From Thioalkalivibrio sp. (GTDB lineage Bacteria > Pseudomonadota > Gammaproteobacteria > Ectothiorhodospirales > Ectothiorhodospiraceae): a stretch of DNA of 5,753 bases. This document shows positions 5,229-5,753 of the stretch, in pieces. Positions within the stretch are counted from its first letter, which is position 1. The number at the start of each line of letters is the position of its first letter. The stretch is taken from contig PWRV01000144.1 of assembly GCA_003563455.1 (NCBI GenBank), positions 1 to 5,753 on the forward strand, written 5' to 3'. The position numbers were made by a program, and so were the translations under genes. Under the pieces are notes generated by a model that was not told where the DNA came from, did not search any database, and saw only the letters and a program-made list of their open reading frames with translations.

Positions 5229-5753
5229 TCAGGGAAACACCGGCACGAGATCCAGCCCCAGGTCCTCGGGAAGACCACACATCAGGTTCATGCCCTGCAC
5301 CGCCTGACCGGAGGCTCCCTTCACCAGGTTATCGATCACCGACAGCACCACGACCCGCCCCGATTCCACCGGGCGGAACACGGCGATCCGGCAGAGGTTC
5401 GTGCCGCGCACGCTGGACGTCTGCGGGTGGCTGCCGGGCGGCAGCACATCGACGAAGGGCTCGTCGCGATAGAAATCCTCGAACAGGCGCTGGACGTCCA
5501 CCTGTCCATCGCGCGGTCGTGCGTAGAGCGTCGCGTGGATGCCGCGGATCATCGGTACCAGGTGCGGCTGGAAGACGAGGCCCACCGGGCCGCCCGCTGC
5601 GTCCTCAAGCGTCTGGCGGATCTCCGGATGGTGACGGTGGCCGCCGCTGGCATAGGCCCGGAAGCTCTCCGCGACCTCGGCGTGCAGGCTGCCGATCTGC
5701 GCCTTGCGGCCGGCCCCGCTGACGCCACTCTTCGCGTCGGCGATGAGATCCGC
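5229..5753 (-). CDS. argC: N-acetyl-gamma-glutamyl-phosphate reductase, C-terminal half (partial)
   Basis: Third enzyme of arginine biosynthesis: NADPH-dependent reduction of N-acetyl-glutamyl-phosphate to the semialdehyde, in the cytoplasm. The frame stays open to the right edge, giving 174 residues of an expected ~345; the start, NADP-binding domain and catalytic cysteine lie outside. Visible hallmarks are IADAKSGVSGAGRKA at fragment residues 4-18, the conserved histidine region YASGGHRHHPE (34-44), HLVPMIRGI (64-72), the long substrate-domain segment and the C-terminal signature NLVKGASGQAVQGMNLMCGL. The protein ends ...LDLVPVFP. A GTG inside the frame near 5585 is not a start, because conserved ArgC sequence continues upstream. 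The stop is 93 bp before erpA, same strand. Confidence 0.96.
   Translation of the reverse strand, partial: ADLIADAKSGVSGAGRKAQIGSLHAEVAESFRAYASGGHRHHPEIRQTLEDAAGGPVGLVFQPHLVPMIRGIHATLYARPRDGQVDVQRLFEDFYRDEPFVDVLPPGSHPQTSSVRGTNLCRIAVFRPVESGRVVVLSVIDNLVKGASGQAVQGMNLMCGLPEDLGLDLVPVFP

Noticed and set aside
5229..5585. Complete small protein starting at the internal GTG near 5585
   Set aside because: Conserved ArgC sequence continues upstream in the same frame to the window edge, so this is only the end of argC.
1..5753. CRISPR array, tRNA gene, prophage, toxin-antitoxin or other accessory system
   Set aside because: No regularly spaced repeats, no cloverleaf-like segment, no transposase, integrase or toxin-like frame was found; the window is housekeeping DNA.

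Overview
This is a GC-rich, tightly packed chromosomal segment from a gammaproteobacterium. The 16S rRNA 5' end, the ErpA sequence and the gene order all fit this group. From memory, tyrS beside an rRNA operon, followed by a divergent M23 peptidase, anmK, erpA and argC, is also the order seen in Pseudomonas aeruginosa. The base composition and a palindromic intergenic repeat make me lean towards a Chromatiales/Ectothiorhodospiraceae-type organism, but that is only an impression.

Layout. Positions 1-75 are the first 75 bases of a 16S rRNA gene on the minus strand. Upstream of it (76-530) is a complete rrn control region with three well-spaced sigma70-type promoters, P1 being the strongest by sequence and carrying an A/T-rich UP-like tract. 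It also holds a boxB-like hairpin next to a boxA antitermination element, plus several leader hairpins. Positions 531-748 separate this from tyrS and carry a nested inverted repeat and a perfect 30-bp palindrome. tyrS (minus, 749-1948) reads towards the rrn operon. A 128-bp divergent spacer follows. Then come two overlapping plus-strand genes: an OapA/LysM-M23 murein endopeptidase (2077-3627, GTG start chosen on a strong Shine-Dalgarno) and anmK (3627-4760). erpA (4761-5135, minus) converges on anmK with the two stop codons directly abutting. The 3' half of argC (5229-5753, minus) runs off the right edge.

How they work together. The peptidase and anmK form a translationally coupled envelope pair: one opens peptidoglycan cross-links, the other returns anhydro-MurNAc to metabolism. 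tyrS and the rrn operon are both translation functions read in the same direction. erpA (Fe-S cluster delivery) and argC (arginine synthesis) are housekeeping genes. I see no phage, transposase, CRISPR or novel multigene system. The most interesting material is non-coding: the rrn promoter cluster and leader, and the palindromes between tyrS and rrn.
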